Part shown: piece after piece, positions 32,827 through 43,569 of the stretch
Layout: each line of letters opens with the position of its first letter
Position numbering within the stretch: position 1 is the first letter of the stretch
DNA from: Spongilla lacustris
Lineage: Eukaryota > Porifera > Demospongiae > Spongillida > Spongillidae
Length of the DNA: 64,000 nucleotides
Assembly: GCA_949361645.1 (NCBI GenBank)
Contig: OX442416.1
Location: forward strand, 19,975,530 to 20,039,529
Direction of reading: 5' to 3'
Notes under the pieces: generated by a model
Database searches by the model: none
What the model saw: the letters and a program-made list of their open reading frames with translations, nothing else
What the model was told of the DNA's origin: nothing
Program-made: the position numbers and the translations under genes

Positions 32827-33199
32827 ACATCTGCCCTTCTGTGCTGTGAATATAATTAAACTTGAAAGGAACCCACAACCTTATCTGATGTTAGACATAA
32901 AATAAACATACCCTGTACATGTACCTGGACTTATATGTCCCTACCTAAGACTACCATATCTACAAGACCTACATGTACATGTGTACATCTATCTAACTAC
33001 TGGCATGTACTTATGTACATGTAGGACTACCGTGGACCTACATGAATTTGGTTTTACCAGAGGGCGCACGAAAACTGGGGGGGAGGAGGGGATGCAGTCG
33101 AAGGGGTACATTTGTACATGCCCTGTTGTGCTCCACCGCTTTGTTGACATTTGTCAGCAAGTATTCGGACTTTTTTTTACATATGACACAACATGTAAT

Positions 33200-33291
33200 G
33201 GGGGGGGGGGGGGGGGGCAATTGCTGCCAGAGGGGTGGCATTTCATATGCCATGGGGGAGGGGGGGGGAAGCTGCCCCCCCCCCCCCCCCC
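33200..33291. repeat. Poly-G then poly-C runs able to pair
   Basis: 18 G at 33200-33217, a shorter G run near 33254-33268 and 17 C at 33275-33291, within 92 bases. A further GT/G run lies at 33488-33515. Confidence 0.9.
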
Positions 33292-33339
33292 ACCCGCAAG
33301 GCTATGCTTGATCCGGGGCTGCATGGTATCTACTTAGAC

Positions 33340-34768
33340 TTATCATGAGTACTGAAGGTTAAGTGTTCATGTGTCTTTCCTCTTCACCTCCGTACCACCT
33401 ACACTGTACTCCTTTCTAGTAGAAACCATACAGAGAAGTTACATGTACATTGCATAAGTCATACAAACCATACACTGTGTGCAGAATGTGTGTGTGTGTG
33501 GGGGGGGGGGGGGGTGGCAAGCACTAGTCCTGATGCCTTGGTTGAGCTTTGCATTGGGAGGGGATGGAGTGTGCTTTGTGCATGATGCTGAGGGCTTTGG
33601 TTTTATGGTAGGGGCATTTGTTCTGATGCATAACCATAACTTTTTTCCCTCTAGGTTTCAATATCAGGAGCTGCGAATTTGTTTAAATGTCTGTTTGCAA
33701 CTGTTTCCACGGAGATGTGCTACCATCAAGTATCTATATGATGCTACTTAGGCACTTATCTTGTTTGGTGCTCATAATATGACACTGGACTTGCTTGTAA
33801 CTGTGATAGCCATCCGATGAGGAAGAAGAGCAGCAGGGTCTTTGTGGTTATTGTCAATTTGTAAACGTAACTCAGTGATGGGGAAGGGCAGCATGACCCG
33901 TCGACCTGATCACTACGGTAAATGTATTAACCTATAAGAAGTTCGATATCTTGACATGAAATAAACGTGTAAGTACGGGTTCTAGCTTGCCAATGTGTTC
34001 GGCTCTAGAGAAACGCCCATGCTGCCGGTCCGCCCATCGTTTACATCTCCCATATCACATTGAGTCGATGATTGACTACGGAAGGATAGCATATATCATA
34101 GGAAGTATCGCTTTATATTATCTCTGCTTTTACGATATGTTGCCCGCGCGATGATCGCGATCGAGGCTTCATGGCAATAATGAATATTGCCGCATAGAAA
34201 GGTGGCATAAAAAGTGCTGGTGGTGTGACGTGCACAACGGACGCTGCACCAGGCCAATATTGAAAGGATGGGTAAATATGCATGGCGGAGCATATATGAT
34301 GACATGTTGGGAGTTGGGACTCGGTCTCCCGTCGTGAACTACTAGTAATTGCGGACCGGCCACTTTGGACGAAGCCAACATCATCCCTTTCGGTCATCTG
34401 CGGTGCGTGTTCAATCTGTGTTTACGGGAGCTACAATTACTTTTACTTACTTAGTATTAGTAATACGTCATCGGCTTTGTATGCGTCTCGTGAGCTAGGC
34501 CATTAATTAAAAACATTATAGATAAATGACATAATTGTTAATAAATGTTACGTAACATGTCTACTTTACGAATAAATTAGTGCGGTAGAAATTAATTTTT
34601 TGTCTTGATTTTTGTACAAGAATGGCTCATGATATAAATCTGTAAATTACAGATTCACAATCAGACCGATTTATCGTACTTATTACATGTGTTTAAAAAT
34701 CAATTTGAAGAAAAAGTGCTAAATGTCCGCCTATGTATGGGCAATTTCTCCATATGTAGATTAACTCG
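33340..34768. other. No gene recognised
   Basis: A candidate acceptor (TTTCCCTCTAG, to 33654) precedes 32 open codons (FQYQELRICLNVCLQLFPRR...) and a TAG at 33749-33751. With no partner exon this is weak. The 33950-34420 region has moderate CpG content. The rest is AT-rich up to the right TIR. Confidence 0.3.
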
Positions 34769-35289
34769 GGCATTGTGTAAAAGTGGAAGGGGAGTCTCGG
34801 TTTGATTTCGCCGTTTCAAACCCAGCTGGGCGAGTTTTTGTTTTAGCCATTTTAAAACCACGTATACGATGCGAGCGCAATACTCAAACACACGCGTGGT
34901 TATAACTAACCAAACAGCCACCATTCTGCCTCCAGTACTTGATTATGAGCTCCAGTACTTGATTATGAGCTCTGCGTCGATTGTATAGTTTAACGAAGCA
35001 TATAGAATATCTATAAATAACGTCCTTTCCACACGGCGATCGTTTCTCAAGTTTTGTATTATTTGAAATCGGAGATATTTAACTATTGTTATACAACAAT
35101 GAAAACAGTTATGGGGAATACGAATCAGCTGATCAGCAAGTAGATCACGTGAATTAACAGTGACGTAACGAAATCCTATGCCATCCCATAGTGTGCTCTG
35201 CGCTCTGCGCTGTGCGCTCTGAGCCTTGCGCTCTGAGCTTAACTTAAGAATTGTTTTGCGCTCAAGTGGCGACCTACCGGGCCACCGTA
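34769..35289 (-). repeat. Right TIR of the 10.9-kb element
   Basis: Inverted near-copy of 24388-24944. It has a local 22-base tandem duplication (GAGCTCCAGTACTTGATTAT) near 34928-34970 and fewer GCGCAGA heptamers. The copy of the candidate exon 1 (ATG at about 34849 on the minus strand) runs into unrelated sequence after CACAATGCC. Confidence 0.9.
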
Positions 35290-35690
35290 GGATTGTTGCA
35301 TGCGAGCGAGCGCTAGAAGCTAAATTATGCTCCGTTTGTTGTAGTCTGTTTGGATTGTAGTAATTAACGATAGTTTTAGAGATTGGAGGTGGGGGGAAGG
35401 GGGCGCCATAGCCTGGGGAGGGAGGGGGCCAATGCCCCCTGGGCCCACCCTCCGGCCGCCTATGGTCACGGATACCTCCCACAAACCGCATTCTAAACGA
35501 TTGTGGGTTTTGGGGGTGCTAACGTATACACTCATACACGCACACACATAAACAAAGCGTGTAACGGCTTTCAAAGATAAACACAATAACAACTATTCGA
35601 TGTCAAATCCGGGAGCTCTCTATGGCAATGCTAGCTCCTAAAAGTCCTCTGTATACCCCCTACATGTATTCTCCTGTATGTTATTATATG
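35290..35690. other. No gene recognised
   Basis: Contains a G/C-rich stretch (GGCGCCATAGCCTGGGGAGG ... GGGCCCACCCTCC) that looks like transposon debris. No coding domain. Confidence 0.35.
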
Positions 35691-35692
35691 GT

Positions 35693-36262
35693 GTGGTATG
35701 AGGGAAGATGAGTGTGGTGTGAGGAAGGAAGATGGGTGTGGTGTGAGGAGTGAAGATAGGTGAGGTGTTTAGGGGAAAATGGGTGTGGTGAGAGGAAGGA
35801 AGATGGGTGTGGTGTGAAGAGGGAAGATGGGTGTGGTGTTAGGAGGGACGATAGGTGTGGTGCGGATGGAAGATGGGTGTGGTGTAAGAAAAAAACGTGT
35901 GCAGTGTGAGGAGGGATGATGGGTGTGGTGCAAGAAAGGAACATGGGTGTGGTGTGACAGTGTAGTGTGAAGAGGGAACATGGTGCGGTGTGAGGAGGAA
36001 ACATGGGTGTAGTGTGAGGAGGAAACATGGGTGTGAATGTGAGGAGGGAACATGGGTATAGTGTGAGGAGGGAACATGGGTGTAGTGTGAGGAGGGAACA
36101 TGGGCATAGTGTGAGGAGAGAACATGAGTGGTGTGAGGAGGGAACGTGGATGTAGTGTGAAGAGGAAACATGGGCGTAGTGTGAGGAGGGAACATGGGCG
36201 TAGTGTGAGGAGGGAACATGGGTGTAGTGTGAAGAGGGAGTGTGAGGAGGGAACATCAGTGT
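35693..36262 (+). repeat. ~27-bp minisatellite (GTGTGAGGAGGGAACATGGG)
   Basis: Some twenty copies of GTGTGAGGAGGGAACATGGG-TGTA grading leftward into GGAAGATGGGTGTGGTGTGA variants. The serine/histidine-rich minus-strand frames are repeat artefacts. Confidence 0.93.
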
Positions 36263-37300
36263 GGCCTTTTGTGCAACTTTTGCCTCTTCTAGAGCACTCT
36301 TGTGGTCTGAAGTATGATTATTAAAACACAGTACTACATAGCAGAGTGATAGCCATAGATAGTAACCAGTATAGCACACACTCCTAAATCACGTTGGGAC
36401 GTCTGTACATATATACTATATGTAGCGCTCTAAATATGTAGCAAACACTTAATTGCTTGCACAATTTTAGATCTAGCCTGCACACCTTCCTCGTAGTACT
36501 AGTAGGCCCAGGCAGGTGGGCTTAGGCTAGAATCGATCGATAATTGAATACCTCCCTCAGTTATTGTTTCAAAACACACCGCACAACGCACACGCACGCA
36601 AGATAAACACGCTCGTATGACTTAACAGTTTATTATTACACCAAGCACGACTAGGCTCCTTTGCACGTAAACATATACTGCATCATACATGCCTACACAC
36701 ACACACACACAAGCTCACACACATACAAGCACACAAACGCGCGCAAGCACACACGACACAGAACACGGGCTCCCACGCGCACCCACATACAAGCACACAA
36801 ACATTATACAACGTACTTAAAGATCGAAACAAAACACACGCAGCGAACATAACGAGAGAGAATGACAACATCAGCCGCCCGGCCGCATAGCTTCAAATAA
36901 GTCACGTGCGATAACGTAGCAATGAATTTCATTAACTCTATAATTTTTTTTAACCCACGCCTTAACTGCCCTGAGAACGGGTGGCGCTCAAACACGTTAT
37001 CTTCACACAGAAAGCAATTTTTTTAGCTTCGCTCTCGGTAAATGTCTTCATTATAAGATCTCCATCGAAATAAGCACACAACATGTCACTTTGACCAGTT
37101 CTTGGGTGGCGGATAAAGGCTCGTTTCTCACCAAACGTTCGTAGCTCTATGGGTCAACGTAGCACCACTTCTGAAACAGAGAATACATTGATTCTTTGAC
37201 CGACAGATTCGCCAACTCATTCTGTGCGAGTCATCGTTGTGTGTTCATACAATATTTATTGAAACAATACCTATTTAATTTGAATAATAATACCCGGGAC
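36262..37300. other. Spacer with (CA)-rich tract
   Basis: 36690-36800 is ACACACAAGC-rich. ACCCACGCCTTAACTGCCCTGAG near 36953 is an inverted relative of CTCAGGGCAGTTAAGGCATGGG near 20657. No gene is seen. Confidence 0.4.
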
Positions 37301-37302
37301 CC

Positions 37303-37862
37303 ATGCCTTCGGGGCATGACCAGTCTTTGGTATGGGATATGGTCATGAAGGTTGGGAAGAACGCGGAGAACGAATGTTTGCATTTGGATTTGTTGGATTT
37401 CTTTGATTTTTTCTCTCTGCAGCCAGGGGAGCATGGACACAGCATTGTACTTCAGCATGTCATAGACACTGGAGTTCACCCTGCAGCACCCACGGCGGAT
37501 TCCACTGTTGAGCAAAAGAGTCCGGCGACTTATCAAAGGTATGTTAATGAAAGGCATAATTCAACATTCCAACAGCCCCTGTTCATCACTGATCGAAAAG
37601 AAGAATGGCTCGGCATGATTCTGCGTCAGCTAAATGCTGTGAAAAAAAAAAAAAAACGCTTACCCGTTGCCACGTGTCAATGACACCTTGATACACTTGC
37701 TGGATCAACTGAGGAAGATCACCAAAAAACAGCATTTACAAATAGTGAAGGACTTTTCATGTTTAAGGTGATGTCTTTCGGACTTTGCAGCGTGGCAGCT
37801 AACCGGACAGGAACTATTGACTGCTGTTGAATTTATTCAGCATTTTGGCACTACCTTATAGT
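37303..37862 (+). pseudogene. Ty3/gypsy reverse transcriptase, 5' part
   Basis: Plus strand. In successive frames: GEHGHSIVLQHVIDTGVHPA (entry to RT), RQLNAV (from the usual DYRQLNAVT), DTLDTLAGS-like, then TAFTNSEGLFMFKVMSFGLC (RT motif around FKVMPFGL). The YxDD active site is not reached before the insertion at 37863. Several frameshifts and an internal deletion between RQLNAV and the next block make it dead. It continues as RNase H at 40152-40310 and spacer/integrase at 41806-42225. Confidence 0.7.
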
Positions 37863-38019
37863 CAGCGGCGACGGAACCATGGCCGCCGGAGCCGCCATGG
37901 CGGTCCACTTTTTGTACCGATGATTATAGTAATTCATTATCTTATATCAGTTAAATCGCTAGTATTAACACAGGAGTGGTAGTTTACAGTTGCTACTGCA
38001 CCTGCTGCTCTCTCCAAGT

Positions 38020-38190
38020 GATTTGTGTTTCATAAGAAAATGGCTTCAAGTGCAGTGTTGTGTTTCATAAGAAAATGGCTTCGAGTTCAGTGTTGTGTTT
38101 CATAAGAAAATGCATATATGGCTTCAAGTTAAGTATTGTATTGGCATCAAGTTCAGTGTTCTGTTTCATAAGAAAATGGCTTCAAGTTAA
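38020..38190 (+). repeat. Tandem repeat TTTCATAAGAAAATGGCTTC
   Basis: Five imperfect copies of GTGTTTCATAAGAAAATGGC-TTCAAGT in 170 bases. A plus-strand frame leaves the repeat at about 38175 as KWLQVNSAIASYFPKK and runs to 38326. It is not recognised. Confidence 0.75.
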
Positions 38191-38294
38191 TTCAGCGATT
38201 GCAAGTTATTTTCCTAAGAAACCACATCAACCTAGTTGGTTTGACCAATATAGCCAAAAGAAGCTTTCAGCCCTCTTTAATCATAGATTGACCA

Positions 38295-39562
38295 ATTGTG
38301 ACTTAAGTCACAATACATTTCAATGAAGAAACGCGACGTTTTTAAGAAACAAACTGTCTTTTTGAAACTTACCCCCACAAACTGGATGCATGTGTGCTCT
38401 TATTACGTTTTTATCAACACTTGGATGTGCATAACTTTTACAATACAAGGCTTTTTCTGTACGCGATCTCGCACAAAACGCAAAATACCGCGTCATTGTG
38501 ACTTAAGTCACAATACGTTTTAAAATATTATATCAAGAGCCTTCTATCAACTACAGTACTTTTAAAATATGTATCATGATAGTACAGTCATTTTCTCTCA
38601 TAATATAGCGTTTAAACTGCTTGAAAATACGTTATGTAGAAGTTACAAGACGTTTTCCCTACTAATCCTCTAACGGGTATCGCGGACAAAAAAAATTGTG
38701 ACTTAAGTCACACAGCTTTGAACAGTCCACCTTCTAGTATTTTCTACGAGTACCTATGACTTTTTATACATGAAATTCAACTCCAATGCATGTAGATTTG
38801 TACTGTGCTAACAAAACTGCTTAGATCGCTACATGGTGTGGATAACACAAAGGTCAAAACAGTAGATTTTCTACTTAACCGCGGCGTTAGCGGTACTGTG
38901 GTAGTAATTGATGAACGCCCCTTTTTCGGACTTTGCAGACCGGGTAGTTTGCAGTGCAGACAAAGTTATAGGCAATAAGCCAGCAAATCAGAGGTACAGA
39001 AGGCTGTTCCGAAAGGAGCTCCAAGGTGTTGTTCAGGGAAAGGAGGGAAGCGGACGGAGTAAGTATGTATTATACGATGAACTTACAGCAACGAAGAGCA
39101 AGGCCTTTTCCGCTCGAATCTTGAAACAGTTAGCAGTAGTAGAGAGTATATACCTCCTGTAAAAAACGCTTCACCTGCATGGGTGCTCTAAAATAAGCGG
39201 ACTTCATTTTGTCACACGACATGTCATCTGTCTTTTTTATCTTGCATACATGTATTATAACAAAAACTCGCGTTGAGGTGTTGCTACATATACATGTATA
39301 TACTAATAGATTATGCACGATTTGCAAAGGTGCAAGGTACTTGCAAGTACAAGTCTGTTCAGACACATCCAATGGGACATCTTGTCGGTTGCATTGTTCG
39401 GTCTACAGTCAAAGTATCAGTACATGTAGCTGCATGCGTGTATTCAAGTGTATTCATTCAATTTGTAGCTTTGTTATCTATGTAAACAATCAGCCACATC
39501 ACTGGAGTTTGTTTATATAAAGTGTTTGAATTTGATTATAAAATTGTTACTTAAGTCACAAT
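38295..39562. promoter_or_regulatory. Repeated 20-bp palindrome ATTGTGACTTAAGTCACAAT
   Basis: Exact at 38295-38314 and 38495-38514, 18 of 20 bases at 38695-38714 (ends ACAC instead of ACAAT), and one mismatch at 39543-39562 (ATTGTTACTTAAGTCACAAT), where a half-site CTAAGTCACAATTT follows. The first three start exactly 200 bases apart while the sequence between them shows no obvious similarity. A perfect dyad of this length looks like a dimeric protein-binding site, perhaps for the element's own DNA-binding protein. The role is inferred. Confidence 0.6.
38908..39162 (+). CDS. Unknown ORF inside the 2.29-kb insertion
   Basis: Plus-strand 84 codons from ATG at 38908. The middle is basic and helical (RYRRLFRKELQGVVQGKEGS). 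No domain is recognised. A second short frame at 39590-39778 (SYIAKSKRSFYGLLMQIQHS) is likewise basic. They may be exons or remnants of the insertion's own protein, which would be the candidate binder of the adjacent palindromes. Confidence 0.25.
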   Translation: MMNAPFSDFADRVVCSADKVIGNKPANQRYRRLFRKELQGVVQGKEGSGRSKYVLYDELTATKSKAFSARILKQLAVVESIYLL

Positions 39563-40151
39563 TCTAAGTCACAATTTCTTGGTCACTCTATGATTAACAC
39601 TGTTGTGAAGAAAATGACATATTCAGTTGCCTCTTATATAGCCAAATCGAAAAGAAGCTTTTATGGTCTTCTAATGCAGATACAGCATTCATATCAAGAG
39701 GTTTTAGCAATTGGAAGGACACTACGAAGAAATTTCCAATACACGAAGCTACGCGCTGTCGTAAAGAAGCCTGTCTAAAGGTCATCATATTGCCATCAAC
39801 TATACATCAGTTGCTTTCAGCCTCTCCTAGCATCACAAAGTAGAATGCAAAGAGAGGTAGCAGTTTTCTTTCGAATATGAGATTTTTAGCAAGACAAGGG
39901 TTGCCCTAAGAGGGCATCATTATAAAACAGAATCAAACATTTTAAGTTGATAAAACTTCGAGGTGCATGAAGACGTTTCGAGAATTGAGTCATGGATAAA
40001 AGAAGAAAGTGAGTATACATAATGATTCAAAACGAAGTATTCAAATTTATGGTGATGAGGGTTTTACGATTGTGCCATGCCGCTTATTTGCAATTATTTA
40101 TCATTTCATCCTAATGGCGACTACACTTTTTTATTCCGTCCGTCGCCGCTG

Positions 40152-40310
40152 TTAATAAGACGTCAATTCACCCTGCAAACTGACCATAGCTCTGTCATCT
40201 GGATTTAGAACTTCAAGGAGTCAGAAGGCCTGGATAGAGAAGCTTCCAGAGTACGATTTTTAAATGGTGCATCGCCGGGAATGCAGCATAACACCGATTA
40301 CCTATCTATA
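40152..40310 (+). pseudogene. Gypsy RNase H fragment
   Basis: RQFTLQTDHSSVIWI then a stop, NFKESEG, and in another frame KLPEYDF and MVHRR: the conserved RNase H end of gypsy pol (F-x-L-x-TDH-x-AL-x-WL...NFKE-x-EGQ...LQEYDF-x-V-x-HRPG). It lies between the 37863-40151 insertion and the Tc1-like foldback and belongs to the same pol gene as 37303-37862. Confidence 0.7.
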
Positions 40311-41803
40311 CAGTGGAAACCATCACACACTTGCTCCTATAATTTTATTGTACCGTTACTTTTGTTCACTTGAATATATTTCAATAACAATGAGCTCAAA
40401 TGGAAATATGACAACGCAGGTATAGAGTACAACTATTTTTCAATATATACTGAAAGTTAAAAAGCATCACGTGACTAATTGCTTTTGTTATTAACACTTG
40501 GTGTGACCCCAGTACAAAAAAAATTGTAAGCATAATTCCTCAACCTGCAGGCAATAGATCTTGACCATATTTGCAATATATCTAAAGAACCAGCATTAGC
40601 AACCTTTGGCCGCGTCGGTTTTTAAGTCCGGTAAATAGTTACGGTATTATCGAACTAGATATGCATTTTTAGCTCGTAAAAGCTTAGCGATGCTATTTCG
40701 TAGTACGCTCTCGCTGGACTGCTACATTTCGTTTCCGAGTCGTAACATGTTAGATCTATCGCGAAATCGTACTTGGGAGGCAATAGACCCTTCTTTTCCA
40801 TTAAAAAAGTGCCATCAGAGCTAAGTACCTGAAACCTCCGCCATATCGCGATGAATTACATTTGAAACATCATCATTGCGTCATTTTGTATTATGAATAT
40901 ATTTATAATGTGACGTATCGGCAGAGATAATATGAAATCACGTCAGAGAGCAAGAGGCAACTCTAAAGCTGGAAGCGAAGCGTACCCAATTAGCTATTTA
41001 GAAGCTGCCATCAAGGATTCGAAGCTTTGGGTGATAGAACGCTAGCCTTGGCGAATGTCTTGATGGCCCATAAAGCTTCCCTATTTGATGCTACTGATTT
41101 ACTAGACGTTAGCCGTGAGTGGCTGCAAGATGCAGCATCGTTAGGTTAAGAACCGCTTTTACAATCATCATTGAGTCACTGACAGCACATGCATTATCTC
41201 TGCCAATACGTCACATTATAAATATTTCACTATACAAAATGACGCAATGATGACGTTTCAAATGTAATTCATCGCGATATGGCGGAGGTTTTACTCAGCT
41301 CTGATGGCACTTTTTTAACGGCAAAGAAGGGTCTATTGCCTCCCAAGTACAATTTCACGATACATCTAACATGTGACGACTCGGAAACGAAATATAGCAG
41401 TCGAGTGAGGGCGTACTACGAAATAGCATCGCTAAGTTTACGAGCTAAAAACGCATATCTAGTTCAATAATACCGTAACTATTTACCGGACTTAAAAACA
41501 GACGCGGCCAAAGGTTGCTAATGCTGGTTCTTTAGATATATTGCGAATATGGTCAAGATATATTGCCTACAGGAGGAGGAATTATGCTTACAATTATTTT
41601 TGTACTGGGGTCACAACAAGTGTTAATAACTAAAGTAAATAGTCACGTGATGCTTTTTAACTTTCAGTATATATTGAAAAATAGTTGTACACTATACCTG
41701 CGCTGTCAGATTTCCATTTTAACTCATTGTTATTGAAATATATTCAAGTGAACAAAAAAACGGTACAAAAAAATTATATGAGCAAATGTGATGGTTTCCA
41801 CTG
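40311..41803. mobile_element. 1.49-kb Tc1/mariner-like foldback element
   Basis: TA flanks both ends (40309-40310 and 41804-41805). The ends are CAGTGGAAACCATCACA and its complement, and pairing continues for about 620 bases per arm (40311-40931 and 41194-41803) with few mismatches. The CAGTGG end plus TA duplication is typical of Tc1/mariner-group MITEs. The gypsy frame resumes immediately after it, so this insertion is the younger event. A 218-base coding remnant sits between the arms. Confidence 0.85.
40932..41149 (+). pseudogene. Small coding remnant between foldback arms
   Basis: ATG at 40932 starts MKSRQRARGNSKAGSEAYPI and continues SYLEAAIK. A one-base shift near 41020 then gives FEALGDRTLALANVLMAHKA and SREWLQDAASLG before a TAA at 41147-41149. 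Both halves look protein-like and together make ~72 residues. I do not recognise the family. This is almost the only unpaired sequence in the element, so it may be what remains of an internal gene after deletion. Confidence 0.4.
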
Positions 41804-41805
41804 TA

Positions 41806-42225
41806 GGCAGCCGTGTAGACACTTATAGCCATGTAGTGAGAGCAGTGATGCAGTGGCCTTTTCAGTCCCATACTCCTGAGGAAATAAAGAAATTACAAGA
41901 TGATGACCCTGCAATTGGACCCGTGTTGCAAGCAGTGGGAAGCGGCAACTACCCGTCAGAGGATGTTGTAAAGTCCTGGAGTTTGAAGTACGGTGCCTAC
42001 TGCAACAGCCAAAGTGCTCTATGTGTTAGATGGGGTGTTGCAGAGAAAACTCTTAAATGGAGGGACCACTCACCATCAGCTAGTACTGCCTTCGATGCTG
42101 CGGGACGATGTGCTTGGGAAATTGCACGATGATATGATATGTGGGGAGGTTACCTTGGAGGGGCAAAGCTGATGCATCATGTACAGGAACGAAACAACTT
42201 GCCTGGCTACCTGGGCAACTAGCTA
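41806..42225 (+). pseudogene. Gypsy pol, RNase H-integrase junction
   Basis: Plus strand: VMQWPFQSHTPEEIKKLQDD then DPAIGPVLQAVGSG matches the spacer after RNase H (EI-x-x-xQ-x-DP-x-IGPVL). Near 42165-42210 GAKLMHHVQER and LPGYLGN resemble the HLG-x-x-K...V-x-x-RFYWPG zinc-binding start of integrase. The frame breaks at 42132. It is the continuation of 37303-37862 and 40152-40310. Confidence 0.7.
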
Positions 42226-42229
42226 TGGT

Positions 42230-42595
42230 GGACCAGCCCCCCTCCCATCCCTCCACAAGTACTATTTGAAATCAAAATACAAGCGGGCCGAGCTCCCTTG
42301 AGATAGTCCAAATGTGAGCGGGGTGGGGGGGAGGTTCCCCTTGCGATAGTTGAAATACTAGCGGGAGCAAGGGGGTCCCCATTGCGATAGTCCAAATAGG
42401 CGGAGGGTACCCCTTGATGGCCAAATACGAGCATTCCGAGTTGGTGACGAAGCCTTGGCAGCTTGCTTTGTAACTTATTCCACTCATCAAAGCATTGTTT
42501 CTGCTTTTTTTCGTTTTGGTGCTCCACTTAGCGCGCATTACGAATCTCTTCCCGCCAGCTCCACGCGTCAATTCTTTTAGGTATTAAATTCGGAC
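42230..42595 (+). repeat. Short tandem repeat (GCGATAGTCCAAAT)
   Basis: Three to four copies of a ~45-base unit (TTGMGATAGTYSAAATR-GCGGG...CCCC) at about 42294-42425 following a C-rich tract. No gene is recognised. Confidence 0.6.
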
Positions 42596-43021
42596 TTGAA
42601 CAGAAGCAAAATAAGAGAAGTGTGGCAGCCACAAACTGCGGCGTTGCTAGATGTTCGTGTCGTAGACACAGACGCCCAGACTTATGCTTGCCGCACTGTT
42701 GATGCTGTGCTATGTTCAGCTGAACAGGAAAAGAAAAGGAAGTACTTAGCAGCTACTGAAGAAAGACGTGCTACATTTACACCTTTTGTAGTTTCTGTGG
42801 ATGGGGTCTTGGGTCATGATGCACAACACCTGATCAAGCGCCTATGTGACCAAATTGCAATGAAGTGGGAGCAGTCACATTATGAAGTAATGGTATGGGT
42901 TCGTGCCAAAATAGCTTTTGCTATTTTACGTGCAACAAACCTTTGCTTGCGTGGATCCAGGATAAAATGGAGAAGTGGACATGGCATGGATGATGAAGCA
43001 GGCCTACCCCATTTTCCTTGA
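42596..43021 (+). CDS. C-terminal domain of a LINE-like/retroelement polyprotein
   Basis: 141 open codons ending in TGA. Features: EVWQPQTAALLDVRVVDTDA, VLCSAEQEKKRKY, FTPFVVSVDGVLG and FAILRATNLCLRGSRIKWRS. This pattern forms the tail of reverse-transcriptase polyproteins widespread in cnidarian, sponge and mollusc genomes; it follows the RT domain. The first Met is arbitrary, since the frame is the end of a longer protein whose RT part is not present upstream, where gypsy and repeat sequence occur instead. It is therefore a 5'-truncated copy, as LINE insertions often are. A divergent relative lies at 56879-57115. The element clade (LINE or DIRS) is not decided here. Confidence 0.65.
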   Translation: MNRSKIREVWQPQTAALLDVRVVDTDAQTYACRTVDAVLCSAEQEKKRKYLAATEERRATFTPFVVSVDGVLGHDAQHLIKRLCDQIAMKWEQSHYEVMVWVRAKIAFAILRATNLCLRGSRIKWRSGHGMDDEAGLPHFP

Positions 43022-43470
43022 TGTGGTTTTATGTGTTAATCTCACAACTATTTTATTATATTATATTATATTATTTTGTATGTAAGTATGATCTTATACG
43101 ATAAAGGTCACGGCCATTACATTTTCACGTTTATTTGCACCTATTTTTCCCTATTTACTCTGTTCCTCTCAGCTAAAGAACTTCACTCAGATTCCACACC
43201 TAATCCCTAGAAACATGTAAACCCGGCCGGGCAGTGATGGATTTTAAGTTTAGCCCCCTAGTGGCTATTTTCAGCAATAGGAAATAACCACGAACGGATT
43301 AAATGTAAGTTTTGCAAGTTCAACTTTGCAGCGAATATGTGGGATCTCAGACTTCTGAGATTTACCTTGGGCAAATAGATAAACGCTGCTTCCATTTAAA
43401 TCCGAAGTGAAACGAAAAAAATACAAAAACAAGGCTTTACTTTTAAAACAGACATAGATTAGCACCTCAC
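43022..43470. other. No gene recognised
   Basis: AT-rich, with a short (TTATA)n stretch near 43052-43075. It lies downstream of the ankyrin exon at 43471; the next minus-strand exon could not be identified. Confidence 0.35.
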
Positions 43471-43569
43471 CTCATCAGCAGTATCAGCTTTAACCTCTCC
43501 ATCAAGCAGTTTGATGATCTCATCAGAATGACCTTTACTTGCTGCATCTGTAAGCTTCTGTGTTATTTC
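43471..43569 (-). CDS. Ankyrin-like exon (33 codons, divergent)
   Basis: A 99-nt minus-strand exon, phase 0/0, with acceptor ACTCTAG and donor GTGAGG. It begins EITQKLTDAASKGHSDEIIK and continues LLDGEVKADTADE. The A-x-x-GH-xxxI-x-LL core of an ankyrin repeat is kept but TPL and GA-x-x-N are lost, so it may be a terminal repeat. It joins in frame to the exon at 44388-44486, 818 bases upstream. Confidence 0.8.

Larger units (their letters stand above)
37863..40151 (+). mobile_element. 2.29-kb insertion with CAGCGGCGACGGA ends
   Basis: CAGCGGCGACGGA (37863-37875) and its exact complement (40139-40151) delimit it; gypsy pol coding lies on both sides. A target duplication is not obvious. Inside are a tandem repeat (38020-38190), the spaced palindromes (38295-39562) and short open frames, none matching a transposase I know. 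CCATGGCCGCC...GGCGGTCC near 37878-37907 adds a hairpin at the left end. Confidence 0.6.

Noticed and set aside
35684..36379. Ser/His/Pro-rich minus-strand frame of 231 codons
   Set aside because: Translation of the GTGTGAGGAGGGAACATGGG minisatellite.
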